Shown one piece after another: positions 1 to 8,506 of a stretch of 64,000 nucleotides of DNA. The notes beneath the pieces were generated by a model. The model searched no databases. It worked only from the letters and a program-made list of their open reading frames with translations, and was not told the origin of the DNA. Both the position numbers and the translations under genes were made by a program. The stretch spans positions 1-64,000 of the forward strand of contig PKEB01000026.1 in the NCBI GenBank assembly GCA_002863125.1, read 5' to 3'. Origin of the DNA: Flavobacteriales bacterium. Its GTDB lineage: Bacteria; Bacteroidota; Bacteroidia; Flavobacteriales_D; Sanyastnellaceae. The first letter of the stretch is position 1. Each line of letters starts with the position of its first letter.

Positions 1-30
1 ACAATGACAACTATTGCGATTGAAGTGTAG
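1..30 (+). CDS. possible 3' end of an upstream gene (partial)
   Basis: Frame 1 is open from the window edge and reads TMTTIAIEV followed by TAG at 28-30. Only nine residues are visible, so this may be the tail of a gene that starts before the window or chance. The rest of 1-243 has many stops in all frames and I see no gene in it. It contains an imperfect hairpin at 157-181 (9 of 10 pairs, 5-nt loop) that has no T-run after it. Confidence 0.2.
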   Translation, partial: TMTTIAIEV

Positions 31-243
31 CCCCTCTTGAAAACGTACCGCAAACGGCTGTGCATCGCCGTAGTAACCATGGTCGCATATCGGCAGAATC
101 AGCGAAAATCAATTATGCTAGAAGCGCCACTTTTTTGAATAAAAACTCACTTTTCTAGCCATTTTCGAGTAGAAAAGGGCTGAAAAAGGACAAAAAGAGC
201 GAAAATAGCCGTAGTTAAAGAGAACGGAATATTCGACTAGTAG

Positions 244-387
244 TTACCCTTCGCTAAACTCATCACGTCCAAGATCATCTGGCGCTTTCCTACTCTGGGA
301 TGCGTGTGTCTGATTTATCATAGCGATATAGCCCCACATGTAGAGCACAAAAATTATCAGACCAACTATGAACATCAGGCTACTCAT
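244..387 (-). CDS. 47-aa single-span membrane miniprotein
   Basis: Reading from ATG at 387 down to TAA at 246-244 gives a 47-residue protein starting MSSLMFIVGLIIFVLYMW. Residues 4-24 form one hydrophobic span, followed by a polar, charged tail ending DDLGRDEFSEG. Its ATG overlaps the TGA of the upstream 80-aa gene as ATGA (387-384), which suggests translational coupling and supports both as real genes. The protein is short and sits in a stretch of about 40 % GC. Family and function are unknown; a small accessory subunit or membrane-stress peptide is possible, but that is a guess. Confidence 0.5.
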   Translation of the reverse strand: MSSLMFIVGLIIFVLYMWGYIAMINQTHASQSRKAPDDLGRDEFSEG

Positions 388-626
388 GACTGATGTTGTT
401 TTTTCTTTTCCTCTATTTGATTGATAACAGTTGTAAGGGACAAAATTGAAGGTACCCAGATGCCAACAAAAATGCCCTCCAGTTGACTCCCTGTGAACCA
501 GAGTGTTACCGAAAAGAGGAATGAAACGAAAGCTAGTATCAGAGGATAATACGTGCGGAAGAAATTAGCCATACATAAAAAATCCGTAAAAAGTAATTTT
601 TGTTCAATTGACGAGGTGTCGAGCAT
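384..626 (-). CDS. small two-span membrane protein, unknown
   Basis: The protein has 80 residues from ATG 626. ATG at 572 would give a 62-residue form beginning MANFFRTYYPLILAF, which may be the true start because it puts the membrane span directly at the N-terminus. Two hydrophobic segments are visible, roughly residues 27-44 (YYPLILAFVSFLFSVTLWF) and 50-66 (GIFVGIWVPSILSLTTV), followed by a basic, Gln-rich tail EEKKKQHQS. The last codon overlaps the next gene's start (ATGA), so the two form a two-gene unit. I recognise no family. The local GC content is much lower than in the rest of the window. Confidence 0.5.
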   Translation of the reverse strand: MLDTSSIEQKLLFTDFLCMANFFRTYYPLILAFVSFLFSVTLWFTGSQLEGIFVGIWVPSILSLTTVINQIEEKKKQHQS

Positions 627-799
627 CTTTAATTGATGATTAGACGACGGATTTATTTAACTTGACTACGTTCAACCTTGTTGGTTTTTTCAAATGAAGA
701 ACTGATTCTGCAAACTCCTGACAGTGAGCAATGAGATAGCACTAATTCGAAAACCCTTGGAATTAGCTGCAGGGCCATGCCGTGAGGCTCAATTTTGGC
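627..799. other. non-coding AT-rich spacer
   Basis: No plausible coding frame is visible between the small membrane-protein gene and the tRNA promoter. The stretch is AT-rich. It should hold the promoter of the minus-strand pair, but I cannot pick out a convincing TAnnTTTG box for it. Confidence 0.4.
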
Positions 800-831
800 T
801 TTGGCGCATCGCTTAAATCAGCGTATCTTTA
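800..831 (+). promoter_or_regulatory. Bacteroidota-type promoter of tRNA-Ala
   Basis: TTTG at 800-803 is followed, after exactly 20 bases, by TATCTTTA at 824-831. This matches the Bacteroidota housekeeping consensus (TTTG, 19-21 nt, TAnnTTTG) in spacing and nearly in sequence. Transcription would begin around 836-840, about 20 nt before the mature tRNA. The 12-mer CGTATCTTTACG around the -7 box recurs upstream of thrS. Confidence 0.6.
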
Positions 832-858
832 CGCTCGCTTCGAAGGAGGCGCAGCCAC

Positions 859-932
<74 letters not shown>

Positions 933-940
933 CGAAAAGA

Positions 941-969
941 ACGGCGCACCGATGGGTGCGCCGTTTTTT
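941..969 (+). terminator. intrinsic terminator after tRNA-Ala
   Basis: A ten-base perfect stem (ACGGCGCACC / GGTGCGCCGT) with a GAT-type tetraloop is followed by a run of T. It lies 9 nt after the tRNA and probably also helps end transcription of the convergent methyltransferase gene, since the minus strand has a T-rich stretch after the same stem. Confidence 0.9.
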
Positions 970-995
970 GTTGGCCTGAGAAATAGGAAGATCCC

Positions 996-1745
996 TCACC
1001 GTCCCTCCACGTGCAGCACGCGTGAGTAACGCTTGAGGCTGCGGAGTGTGAAGAACACGATGAACGTAGCAAGCAGCGTGTATTGCCAAAAGGGGACGAG
1101 GATGTCCACCCAGGCATCGGCGCCGCGCACCGCGTGTTTGGCGGCCGAGATGACTGCCAGGCTCACGAAGATGGCGAAAAAGCCGTTGTATTCGCGTTTC
1201 AGAACGTTACGCAGGGAGAACTCTACATCCGGAGCTGTCCAACGCAGGTTGCGCGGCCAAAACGACGGCACGTCCACCGACCAATCCAGGTAGGCTTGAG
1301 CGAATTTACCGCGCAGAAAAGCCTCCTCGGCGAACATGATGCGTTCGTAGTACAACCAGTAAATGAGGCTGCACACCACCACGAACCACACGTTGCCCAC
1401 GTAGACCATGATGCCCAGCCACATGAAGTAGTTACCGAGGTAGAGCGGATGGCGCACCAAGCTGTACATGCCCTGGGTGTTGAGGACTTCGGCGATTTGT
1501 CCGTCCTTGGTGTTGCGGCCCGACGTGCCGCGCGGCGTGTAGCCGATGGTCAGGGCGCGGATGAGTTGGCCAAACAGCGAGATCGTGATGCAGGCGACCG
1601 CCGAAACTGGGTCAAAGGTTTGGAAAAAGGGGTCGAGTTGGAAGCCGATGATGGCCGCCATGAAGACGTACAATAACAGGGGAAAGAAGGATCGGCCTTT
1701 GAAGAGCCAATTGCCGGTTTTCTCGAATTCTTCTATCAGCGCCAT
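996..1745 (-). CDS. ICMT/PEMT-like integral membrane methyltransferase
   Basis: This 249-residue membrane protein has about five hydrophobic spans. The diagnostic block is YSLVRHPLYLGNYFMWLG around residues 94-111, followed by YYERIMFAEEAFLRGKFAQAY (132-152). This RHP-x-Y-x-G plus E-R/E-E pattern is the SAM-binding signature of isoprenylcysteine carboxyl methyltransferase and phosphatidylethanolamine N-methyltransferase-like enzymes (PF04140/PF04191). The bacterial substrate cannot be read from sequence; a lipid or lipid-A headgroup is possible. Two extra C-terminal spans (about 190-240) follow the catalytic part. It is a single gene ending against the tRNA terminator. Confidence 0.8.
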   Translation of the reverse strand: MALIEEFEKTGNWLFKGRSFFPLLLYVFMAAIIGFQLDPFFQTFDPVSAVACITISLFGQLIRALTIGYTPRGTSGRNTKDGQIAEVLNTQGMYSLVRHPLYLGNYFMWLGIMVYVGNVWFVVVCSLIYWLYYERIMFAEEAFLRGKFAQAYLDWSVDVPSFWPRNLRWTAPDVEFSLRNVLKREYNGFFAIFVSLAVISAAKHAVRGADAWVDILVPFWQYTLLATFIVFFTLRSLKRYSRVLHVEGR

Positions 1746-1790
1746 GAGCGAACCAATGCATTGGAATTGGGCCGCAAGATAGCGTCCGAA

Positions 1791-3539
1791 TCAGTAACGG
1801 AAGATGACGCGCGAGCCGGTGCTTTCCTCCAGCGTTTCTGTGCTCAATACCGACATCCAATTCGCAGAGCCGCTCAAGGTGCCGTCTGCGCCGGGGTCAC
1901 CATTGAAGCATCCGTCACCTTGGCAACCGATGCACGCTCCAGTGCCTCCCAGGCCACCGCTGATTTCGGCAATCACTTCACCGTTGAGAAGCAGTTGGGT
2001 AGTTCCGGCGTTTGCACCGGATGAGGCCGGCCCGCAGTCCCAGTTGGTCCATCCGGTCAATCCGGGGTTGCAGGTGATCAGTTCGCCGCTGTCTGCTCCC
2101 GCAGCTGCTGGAACAAGGGTCAATACATCACCTTGGGCCAAATTGTAGACCATGCTCACAACCTTCAAGGCATGGCCACCTGCACCGCCGGTAGCGTCAC
2201 ATAGGTTGCAGGAAGATGCGCCCAAGGTTTGGCCGCAGATGTCGCCGCCTGAACCGCCTGAGGCTCCCCACAATTCGATGCTGACCGTGGCAATGGCCTC
2301 GGCAATTTCAAACGTGTTACCGTCGGACTCGCTGTCGAATACGCCGTGCACAGAAGGGGAGAACGCTGCGCCGCCGGACAGGTAGGCAATGAAGTCTTCT
2401 TCCGTACCGGTGTTCCCAAGTCCTAACCAAATTTCATAAGCGCTCAAACCTGCTGCACCGTCGGCGCCGTCAGTTCCAGCATCTCCTTGAGGGCCTTGTG
2501 GTCCCTCTGGTCCCTGCGGTCCTTGCGCTCCAGCTTCGCCTTGTTCGCCTGGCGCTCCGATCAAACTGGCAAGGAAGTCTGCTTCGTTGCCGGTGTTTCC
2601 AGCGGCCAACCAAATCTCAAACGCGCTCAGTCCGTCGGCACCGTCCGCGCCGTTGAGTCCGTCGGCACCGTCGGCACCGTTCAGTCCATCGAGGCCATTC
2701 ACGCCGTCCGCACCGTCCGCTCCATCGGCACCGTTTGCGCCGTCCGCGCCGTCTTGACCGACAAGGCTCGCGAGGAAGTCTGCTTCGTTGCCGGTGTTTC
2801 CAGCGGCCAACCAAATCTCATACGCGCTCAATCCGTCAGCCCCATCAGCTCCGTCGATGCCATTCGCGCCATCGGCACCATCCTGGCCAGCTGGCCCTTG
2901 TTGTCCCTCGGGACCCGTCAAGCTTTCAAAAAAGTCTTCTTCTGTGCCTTCATTGCCGTGTGCTAACCAAACTTCGTAAGCGCTCAATCCGTCAGCCCCA
3001 TCAGCTCCGTCCATTCCGTTGGCGCCGTCTTCTCCATCCGCGCCATTCTGGCCGACGAGACCCGCAAGGAAATCTTCAACTGATCCGGTATTGCTCGCTG
3101 CGAGCCAGAGATCGTAAGCGCTGAGTCCGTCCGCACCATCTGCACCGTCCATTCCGTCCGCTCCGTTCATCCCGTCAACGCCATCCGCTCCGCCGATGTA
3201 AACGGAACTGTAGATGGTCGAATCAGCAAGCAGCAAGTGCAGCGTGTCACCGTCAATAGCCAACCATTGCAACTCGTTCGTCGGGTCGGGATCCATGTAG
3301 TCAGGCAATGTCAACGAGTCGAAGTCCGCCGTGAATTCCAATCCGAACAACGCCGCAAAAGGCAAAAAATCAAATGTACCGATGACCCCATCGCAGTCAG
3401 CATCGGGGTTATACGGCAAGCCGTTGCAGGAGACAGTTTCAATCTGAGCATGAGCTGATCCGAGCGCAAGAAATCCGAGCAGAATCAGCGATGTTATCGA
3501 GTGAATGAGGCGCAAGACGTCTGGTTTAATTCCATGCAA
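1791..3539 (-). CDS. secreted modular collagen-like protein
   Basis: The protein has 582 residues. A signal peptide (hydrophobic SLILLGFLALG, cleavage after AHA) is followed by a short Asp-rich, EF-hand/dockerin-like segment (DADCDGVIGTFDFLPFAALF, about 46-70). The centre (about 125-395) has Gly-X-Y runs rich in GAD/GLN/GPQ triplets, interrupted by five copies of a 20-25-residue module, LSAYEIWLAxGNTGxExDFL. The C-terminal ~190 residues are Gly/Ser/Cys-rich and predicted beta, without a T9SS signature. A triple-helical, fibrous surface or adhesion role is inferred. Two modules share a 48-bp identical DNA block. It appears monocistronic. Confidence 0.8.
   Translation of the reverse strand: MHGIKPDVLRLIHSITSLILLGFLALGSAHAQIETVSCNGLPYNPDADCDGVIGTFDFLPFAALFGLEFTADFDSLTLPDYMDPDPTNELQWLAIDGDTLHLLLADSTIYSSVYIGGADGVDGMNGADGMDGADGADGLSAYDLWLAASNTGSVEDFLAGLVGQNGADGEDGANGMDGADGADGLSAYEVWLAHGNEGTEEDFFESLTGPEGQQGPAGQDGADGANGIDGADGADGLSAYEIWLAAGNTGNEADFLASLVGQDGADGANGADGADGADGVNGLDGLNGADGADGLNGADGADGLSAFEIWLAAGNTGNEADFLASLIGAPGEQGEAGAQGPQGPEGPQGPQGDAGTDGADGAAGLSAYEIWLGLGNTGTEEDFIAYLSGGAAFSPSVHGVFDSESDGNTFEIAEAIATVSIELWGASGGSGGDICGQTLGASSCNLCDATGGAGGHALKVVSMVYNLAQGDVLTLVPAAAGADSGELITCNPGLTGWTNWDCGPASSGANAGTTQLLLNGEVIAEISGGLGGTGACIGCQGDGCFNGDPGADGTLSGSANWMSVLSTETLEESTGSRVIFRY
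2572..2820. repeat. 48-bp exact direct repeat within the collagen-like gene
   Basis: Bases 2572-2619 and 2773-2820 are identical over 48 bases (beginning aggaagtctgcttcgttg). They encode the ...WLAAGNTGNEADFLAS part of two of the five non-collagen modules. Identity at the DNA level, including third positions, points to a recent internal duplication or gene conversion. Confidence 0.85.
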
Positions 3540-3582
3540 TATAAGTGATTTATGCTCTTTGTCGATTAATAGAGCCTATCAA

Positions 3583-4617
3583 CTATTTGTGAATGCTTTT
3601 TAGTCGATGATTTAAGGCGCGTTGTTTTGCGTTGTTTCTAATGTTCAGCCAGAACAGGTTGATGTCACCAACGTGCCAATTTTCACGGTGTAAAATGCCT
3701 GCGAACGGTACGTCGGGCTTGTGAACCTGCAGCACTCCCCGCTCCACGTGGGCCACTACCGCTTCGGGGTAGGCATACCGCATTTGCGACAAGACAACAC
3801 CTTGGTGATCCTCAATGGAATTGGTGCCTTCGAGTTGCCAGGTAATGGGGTGGGTACACATGGGCGTTTTCCCATTTGCTTCCAACCAATTCGGGAAATA
3901 CCCTTCGCCATAGGACATCCAAGCGCACACACAACCGGTTTCGTCAGCGTTGGCACAGTAGCGCACGTGCTCAAAATCGGTCGCGTAAAAATCAAATCCG
4001 GGTGCATAGGCCACGACCAAACGGTCTTGCAGCGGTTTGCCATCGAAGAATTCTTGCAGCAACCACCGGATGTGCCAGCTCCCTTGGCTGTGGCCCGCAA
4101 GGATGATCGGGCGACCGTTGTTCCAGTGGTCTAGGTAGTGTTCGAACGCAGCTTTCACATCTTCATAGGCCAACTCCAGCGCCTTCCAACTGGTGCTGTC
4201 TTGCCAGGTAAAGACGCCAATGTGTGCCTGGCGATAAGTCGGTGCATACAGTCGGCCGCCGACGTTAAAGGCACTTGCTTGCAGCCGCATGGGATACTTC
4301 GCATTCAGTGCGTTGACTTTGCGGTTGTCCATGTGAGCGTTCCAGTGCTCTCCCCGAAAGAATTGGGTGGGATGAACAAAAAAAACATCCACGTCAAGGC
4401 TGTCCATTGTCCGCTCAGCTTCAGGAAGGTTTTTGGGAACCGCATCGGATTCGTCCTCACGATTAGGTAGTGAGACCCAGGCTGAATTTGAGGTATAATC
4501 CGGCGTTGCGCCGGGGTCCCATGCCAGGCCTGCAGGGTCTTGAAGTCCAGCGCACCCCGTCAATCCGACCCCAATGACCAACGTCAGAAGCCAATTGGGA
4601 TGAAAAATTCGTCGCAT
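3583..4617 (-). CDS. DUF3089 alpha/beta-hydrolase lipoprotein
   Basis: I chose ATG 4617 because it gives a standard lipoprotein signal, LTLVIGVGLTGC, with Cys22 as the lipidated residue; upstream ATGs would bury it. The 344-residue protein carries DVFFVHPTQFF (about 76-87) and the nucleophile elbow GHSQGS (175-180, Ser177), typical of the DUF3089 family (PF11288), whose members are alpha/beta hydrolases of unassigned substrate. Downstream Asp and His candidates are present in the C-terminal third, but I cannot assign the triad with certainty. It should be anchored to a membrane facing the periplasm or the surface. It is divergent from the M36 protease gene with an ~80-bp shared promoter region. 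Confidence 0.8.
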   Translation of the reverse strand: MRRIFHPNWLLTLVIGVGLTGCAGLQDPAGLAWDPGATPDYTSNSAWVSLPNREDESDAVPKNLPEAERTMDSLDVDVFFVHPTQFFRGEHWNAHMDNRKVNALNAKYPMRLQASAFNVGGRLYAPTYRQAHIGVFTWQDSTSWKALELAYEDVKAAFEHYLDHWNNGRPIILAGHSQGSWHIRWLLQEFFDGKPLQDRLVVAYAPGFDFYATDFEHVRYCANADETGCVCAWMSYGEGYFPNWLEANGKTPMCTHPITWQLEGTNSIEDHQGVVLSQMRYAYPEAVVAHVERGVLQVHKPDVPFAGILHRENWHVGDINLFWLNIRNNAKQRALNHRLKSIHK

Positions 4618-4699
4618 AAGGCCGTAACAAAGTCGCATGGAGAATGTTGAATGAGAAGTTTTCGAAGCGTGATGTAAATTACCAACGAACAGAAGAACC

Positions 4700-7600
4700 A
4701 TGAAACCAATCTCCCTCACTTTTTTGGCGAGCCTTTTGGCGTTCGCCGCAGGCGCTCAGAATGACGCGCTTTACGACATCAGCGTGGCCATCGATCCCCT
4801 CGAAGTACGCATGCTGCCTTTGACCGATGATCCGCAGCCGGACGAGCAGCGCCTCCTGCGCGAAGCCTCTGGTTGGAATTCGTGGGCCGCGGACCATGCC
4901 AATTGGCGCTGCATCATGAGTGAAGCGACCGGACTTCCGCACCGCGCCTTTGGGCCGGCCATTGATGTTCCGGGCCTGACCATCGCGGATAAGGCCACTG
5001 CCTTCGCTGCAGGGGAATTGGACGCATTTGGCGTTGATGCTCCCCTCGCGTGGGACATCGAGTCGAAGATGGGACAACACACGTGGGCGCATGCCGAGCA
5101 AACATGGCAAGGCATCCCCGTCAAAGGTGGAAAGCTCGTGACCAAGTGGTGGAACGACCAGCTCATCATGTGGGGCGCGGATTGGTACCAGGGCATCCCC
5201 GAAGACGCCACCGAGTCTTTGTCACCCACGGCACAGCAAGAAGCGGCCACGGCAGGGGTCGTTTTTGACGAATGGGGCGAGACCGAAATGGGCGAGTTGG
5301 CCTGGACGCCCACGCGCGGTGAAGGCGACGAGTTGGATTGGCACTTGACCCGGACGTGGACGGTGGCGGGCCGCCAGGGAACCATCCCACGCCGCTACGA
5401 GACGGGGGTTGACGTTCAGACGGGTGAGGTGGTATGGCGTCGAAACCAAGTGATGCACATCGATGGAAAGTGGGGCATGCCTTCCATGAATGGCAAGCCC
5501 GAGCGCGCGGTGCTGCGCATGGGCATTGATCGCCCCAGTGCCACACCACCGCTGGTGATCAGCGGTGCCATTACTTCCGATGTTCACGAACTGTATCCTT
5601 ACCAGGATGCGGTCAACATGAGCCTGCCCGCTTTAGAAATTCCATTCGCTGGTCAAACGATTCACACCGACGCCGATGGCGGCTTCATCACCACGGTTGC
5701 CGGTCCGCAGTCCGTCGACGTCGACCTCGCCGGTCTTTGGAGCACGATTTACACCAACGGCAATACGCCGAGTGCCAGCGTCGATTTTGCCGATGGGTAC
5801 AATGCACTGGATTTGTCTAACCTTGGCAACTTGAAAGAGCGTTCAGCGTACCGCTCGACCATTCTCATTCACGAGCACATGAAGGAGCTGATGCCGAATT
5901 TCAACGACTTGGATTGGTCGCTTCCAACCAACATCGATGTGGCCGGCGAATGCAATGCGTTTTATGATGGCCAAAGCATCAACTTCTATGATGTGGGCGG
6001 CGGCTGCAATGCGACGTCATTGATCGCCGACGTGGTCTGGCACGAATACGGCCACGGCATCAATGGGTATTTCTATAACAGCCTCAACGCCGGCTTCAAC
6101 AACGGTGCCATGAACGAGGGCTACGCAGACCTGTGGGCCATGAGTTTGGGAGACATTGCAGAGATCGGCAAGGGATTCTACACGGACAACGAGGACGGCA
6201 TCCGCGTTTACGATGAAGACCCCAAGGTGTATCCAGAGGACCTGGTTGGTCAGGTGCACGCAGACGGAGAAATCATTTGTGGTGCGTGGTACGATACGCA
6301 CTTGCTCATGGGCGGCGATTGGGATGCTACGATGGCATTGTTCATCGATGCCTACCCCGGTTTGCAGGCCACTGCTCCCGACGGCAGCGAAGGACAGGCG
6401 TACACCGACGTTTTGCTTGATGTCTTGCAAGCGGACGATGACGACGGCGATTTGTCCAACGGCACCCCGAACGACCTCGCCATTATTGAGGGCTTCGACA
6501 TCCACGGCATTTCGATTTTCAGCTATGCCGAGATCGATCACGATTCCGAGGAATTCGTCGAGGCGGCTTCAACCATCGAAATCGAAGCTGAGACGTTCAT
6601 CGTGTTCCCGTACAATTTGTACTTCGATGCGGTGAACGTGTGGTACCGCACCGAGGCAGAAGGCGACTGGACGCAAGTGGCCATGGACAACCCCGATGGC
6701 AATGCGGTGTACACGGCTGAGATTCCTGCGCAGGAGCCGGGAACAGTGGTTTCCTACTACATGGGTATCTCGGACGATTTTGGTGGGCTGTCAGCTGTAA
6801 CTCCGTTCGCGGCTGCAAACGAGACGTACCCCAACCTGCCGTTCCATCTGCTGGTCGGGGTCGAGCCGGTCCTCATCAACGACTCGGATGAGTATTCTGA
6901 CTTCGGTGGCTGGACCACGGGTCTGCCTGGTCAAGACAACGCGACCACGGGCATCTGGGAAGAGGCCATTCCCGTGGGTTCGTATGCGGAAGTCAACGAC
7001 CCCAGTACGGTGGTGGCGCCAACGCAAGACCACACCTTGGGCACGGCCGGCTATGCGTTCATCACGGGGCAAAACCCCGGCGTGAACGATGGAATTGGCG
7101 TGAACGATGTCGATGCGGGCAAGACCACCTTGGTTTCACCGGTCATCGACTTGACCCCGTATGCCAATCCTGTGATGGCTTACTGGCGTTGGTACGTGAA
7201 TGCGCCTCCGAGCGGAGCGAACCCCGCGACGGACTGGTGGCAGGTGGAAATCTCCAACGATGGCGGCGACAGCTGGCAGTACCTGGAGAACACCCTTCAG
7301 CAGGATGTTTCATGGCGTCGAAACGCCTTCCGCGTCGCCGATGTGATTGAGCCGACAAGCGAATTCCAAATGCGCTTCATCGCCTCAGACAGCACCACCA
7401 TTGGGGAATACCTGGACGGCGGCTCCTTGATTGAGGCGGCTGTGGACGACATCATCTTGTATGATTTGGCGAGCGGTGAATCCGTGGATGAAGCAGGTGA
7501 ATCTTCCGTGGTGGGTTATCCCAACCCCGCGAGCGACCGCGTCGTGATGAACGGCTGGATGCCCGGAGCGACGTTGCGGTGTTTCCAGGTGGCGAGTGGC

Positions 7601-7738
7601 AAACTGGTATGGCAACAGCGCGCAGCCGGCGGTTCGACAGAATGGTCGGTTAAGGGCTGGGCTCCAGGCCTCTATGAAGTGGTAGGCGCAGACGCGGATG
7701 GTCGTCAGGCTCGCTGGACGCTCAACGTGGTCGAGTAA
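4700..7738 (+). CDS. secreted M36 (fungalysin-type) metalloprotease with T9SS signal
   Basis: This is a 1012-residue exported zinc protease. The Sec signal peptide (about 1-19, ends AFAAGA) precedes an FTP-like propeptide region (to about 280). The catalytic core has HEYGH (His448, Glu449, His452) and NEGYAD with the third zinc ligand Glu473, the M36/thermolysin-fold arrangement. Later regions (about 600-900) look like beta-sandwich domains. The end (about 930-1012, GYPNPASDRV ... GLYEVVG) is a type A T9SS sorting domain, so the protein should cross the outer membrane and be attached or released. Likely role: extracellular protein degradation for nutrition. It is convergent with batE. Confidence 0.9.
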   Translation: MKPISLTFLASLLAFAAGAQNDALYDISVAIDPLEVRMLPLTDDPQPDEQRLLREASGWNSWAADHANWRCIMSEATGLPHRAFGPAIDVPGLTIADKATAFAAGELDAFGVDAPLAWDIESKMGQHTWAHAEQTWQGIPVKGGKLVTKWWNDQLIMWGADWYQGIPEDATESLSPTAQQEAATAGVVFDEWGETEMGELAWTPTRGEGDELDWHLTRTWTVAGRQGTIPRRYETGVDVQTGEVVWRRNQVMHIDGKWGMPSMNGKPERAVLRMGIDRPSATPPLVISGAITSDVHELYPYQDAVNMSLPALEIPFAGQTIHTDADGGFITTVAGPQSVDVDLAGLWSTIYTNGNTPSASVDFADGYNALDLSNLGNLKERSAYRSTILIHEHMKELMPNFNDLDWSLPTNIDVAGECNAFYDGQSINFYDVGGGCNATSLIADVVWHEYGHGINGYFYNSLNAGFNNGAMNEGYADLWAMSLGDIAEIGKGFYTDNEDGIRVYDEDPKVYPEDLVGQVHADGEIICGAWYDTHLLMGGDWDATMALFIDAYPGLQATAPDGSEGQAYTDVLLDVLQADDDDGDLSNGTPNDLAIIEGFDIHGISIFSYAEIDHDSEEFVEAASTIEIEAETFIVFPYNLYFDAVNVWYRTEAEGDWTQVAMDNPDGNAVYTAEIPAQEPGTVVSYYMGISDDFGGLSAVTPFAAANETYPNLPFHLLVGVEPVLINDSDEYSDFGGWTTGLPGQDNATTGIWEEAIPVGSYAEVNDPSTVVAPTQDHTLGTAGYAFITGQNPGVNDGIGVNDVDAGKTTLVSPVIDLTPYANPVMAYWRWYVNAPPSGANPATDWWQVEISNDGGDSWQYLENTLQQDVSWRRNAFRVADVIEPTSEFQMRFIASDSTTIGEYLDGGSLIEAAVDDIILYDLASGESVDEAGESSVVGYPNPASDRVVMNGWMPGATLRCFQVASGKLVWQQRAAGGSTEWSVKGWAPGLYEVVGADADGRQARWTLNVVE

Positions 7739-7744
7739 GTTTAC

Positions 7745-8506
7745 TCAGACTTCGGTCAAATCTTCAGCGGCCATCCAACCGGTGTTGCCGTTGGCAAGCT
7801 GAATTTTCCAGTGGTTCGCGTTGCGCTCAACCACCGTTACTTTGGTGCCCTCGTGCAGCATGAACAGCGTCATGCCATTGCTTCCGGGTTCATTCCGTAC
7901 GGCGGATTCGAGGGCCATAACAACGGCCGATCGGCTCGATTCGATGCGCAGGGATGCGCTCCGCGCCAAGACCATCGCCGTCAATCCAACCGCGATCAAT
8001 GCTGCGGCGCACGACCCGAGCAACCGTCGGTTTTCGAAGCTGACAACCCACATGCGCCAGGCAAGAGCGCCGAAGCCCAATGTCCACGCTGCAATCATGA
8101 TGCGGGCCCACAGTGGGTATCGACCCGGTGCAGTGATGCGTTCCCAAATGTCGATAATGCCATTCGATGGCAGTGATTCGATGCGGTCCTTGATCTGGGC
8201 GTTTGCCAGCGTGAGGTTGGTCTTGACGTCTGCATTGGAAGGGGAGAGGAGTGCGGCCCGCTCGTAGTGAAGAATGGCCGGTCCCCACTGTTCCAATTTG
8301 TAGTGGGCATTGCCGAGGTTGTACTCACTGTCAAAATGCATGTGCTCTGCCAGGATCGATTCGTACGCTGCAATAGCGGCTTCATAGTCGCCGACGGCAT
8401 AGGCTGCATTGGCCGTTTCGAATTGGGCCTTTGCGTCTGTCTGTCCCCACGCTGCGGCGCAAACGGCCAGTGCAAACAGGAAGGATGAGAGAAGGGATTT
8501 CATCAT
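7745..8506 (-). CDS. batE: BatE: TPR and SH3-like membrane protein
   Basis: The 253-residue protein has a signal peptide (to about 21) and TPR repeats (about 27-105, including DSEYNLGNAHYKLEQW). Two membrane spans follow (about 132-152 and 165-182), then a C-terminal bacterial SH3-like domain (about 190-253, ending NGNTGWMAAEDL). This is the BatE layout of the Bacteroides aerotolerance operon. It is last in the operon and its ATG overlaps the batD stop as ATGA (8506-8503). Periplasmic scaffold function is inferred from the domains; the biochemical role of Bat proteins is not settled. Confidence 0.85.
   Translation of the reverse strand: MMKSLLSSFLFALAVCAAAWGQTDAKAQFETANAAYAVGDYEAAIAAYESILAEHMHFDSEYNLGNAHYKLEQWGPAILHYERAALLSPSNADVKTNLTLANAQIKDRIESLPSNGIIDIWERITAPGRYPLWARIMIAAWTLGFGALAWRMWVVSFENRRLLGSCAAALIAVGLTAMVLARSASLRIESSRSAVVMALESAVRNEPGSNGMTLFMLHEGTKVTVVERNANHWKIQLANGNTGWMAAEDLTEV

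Noticed and set aside
157-181. Hairpin as a terminator
   Set aside because: There is no T-run on either strand directly after the stem, and no gene end is convincingly placed before it.
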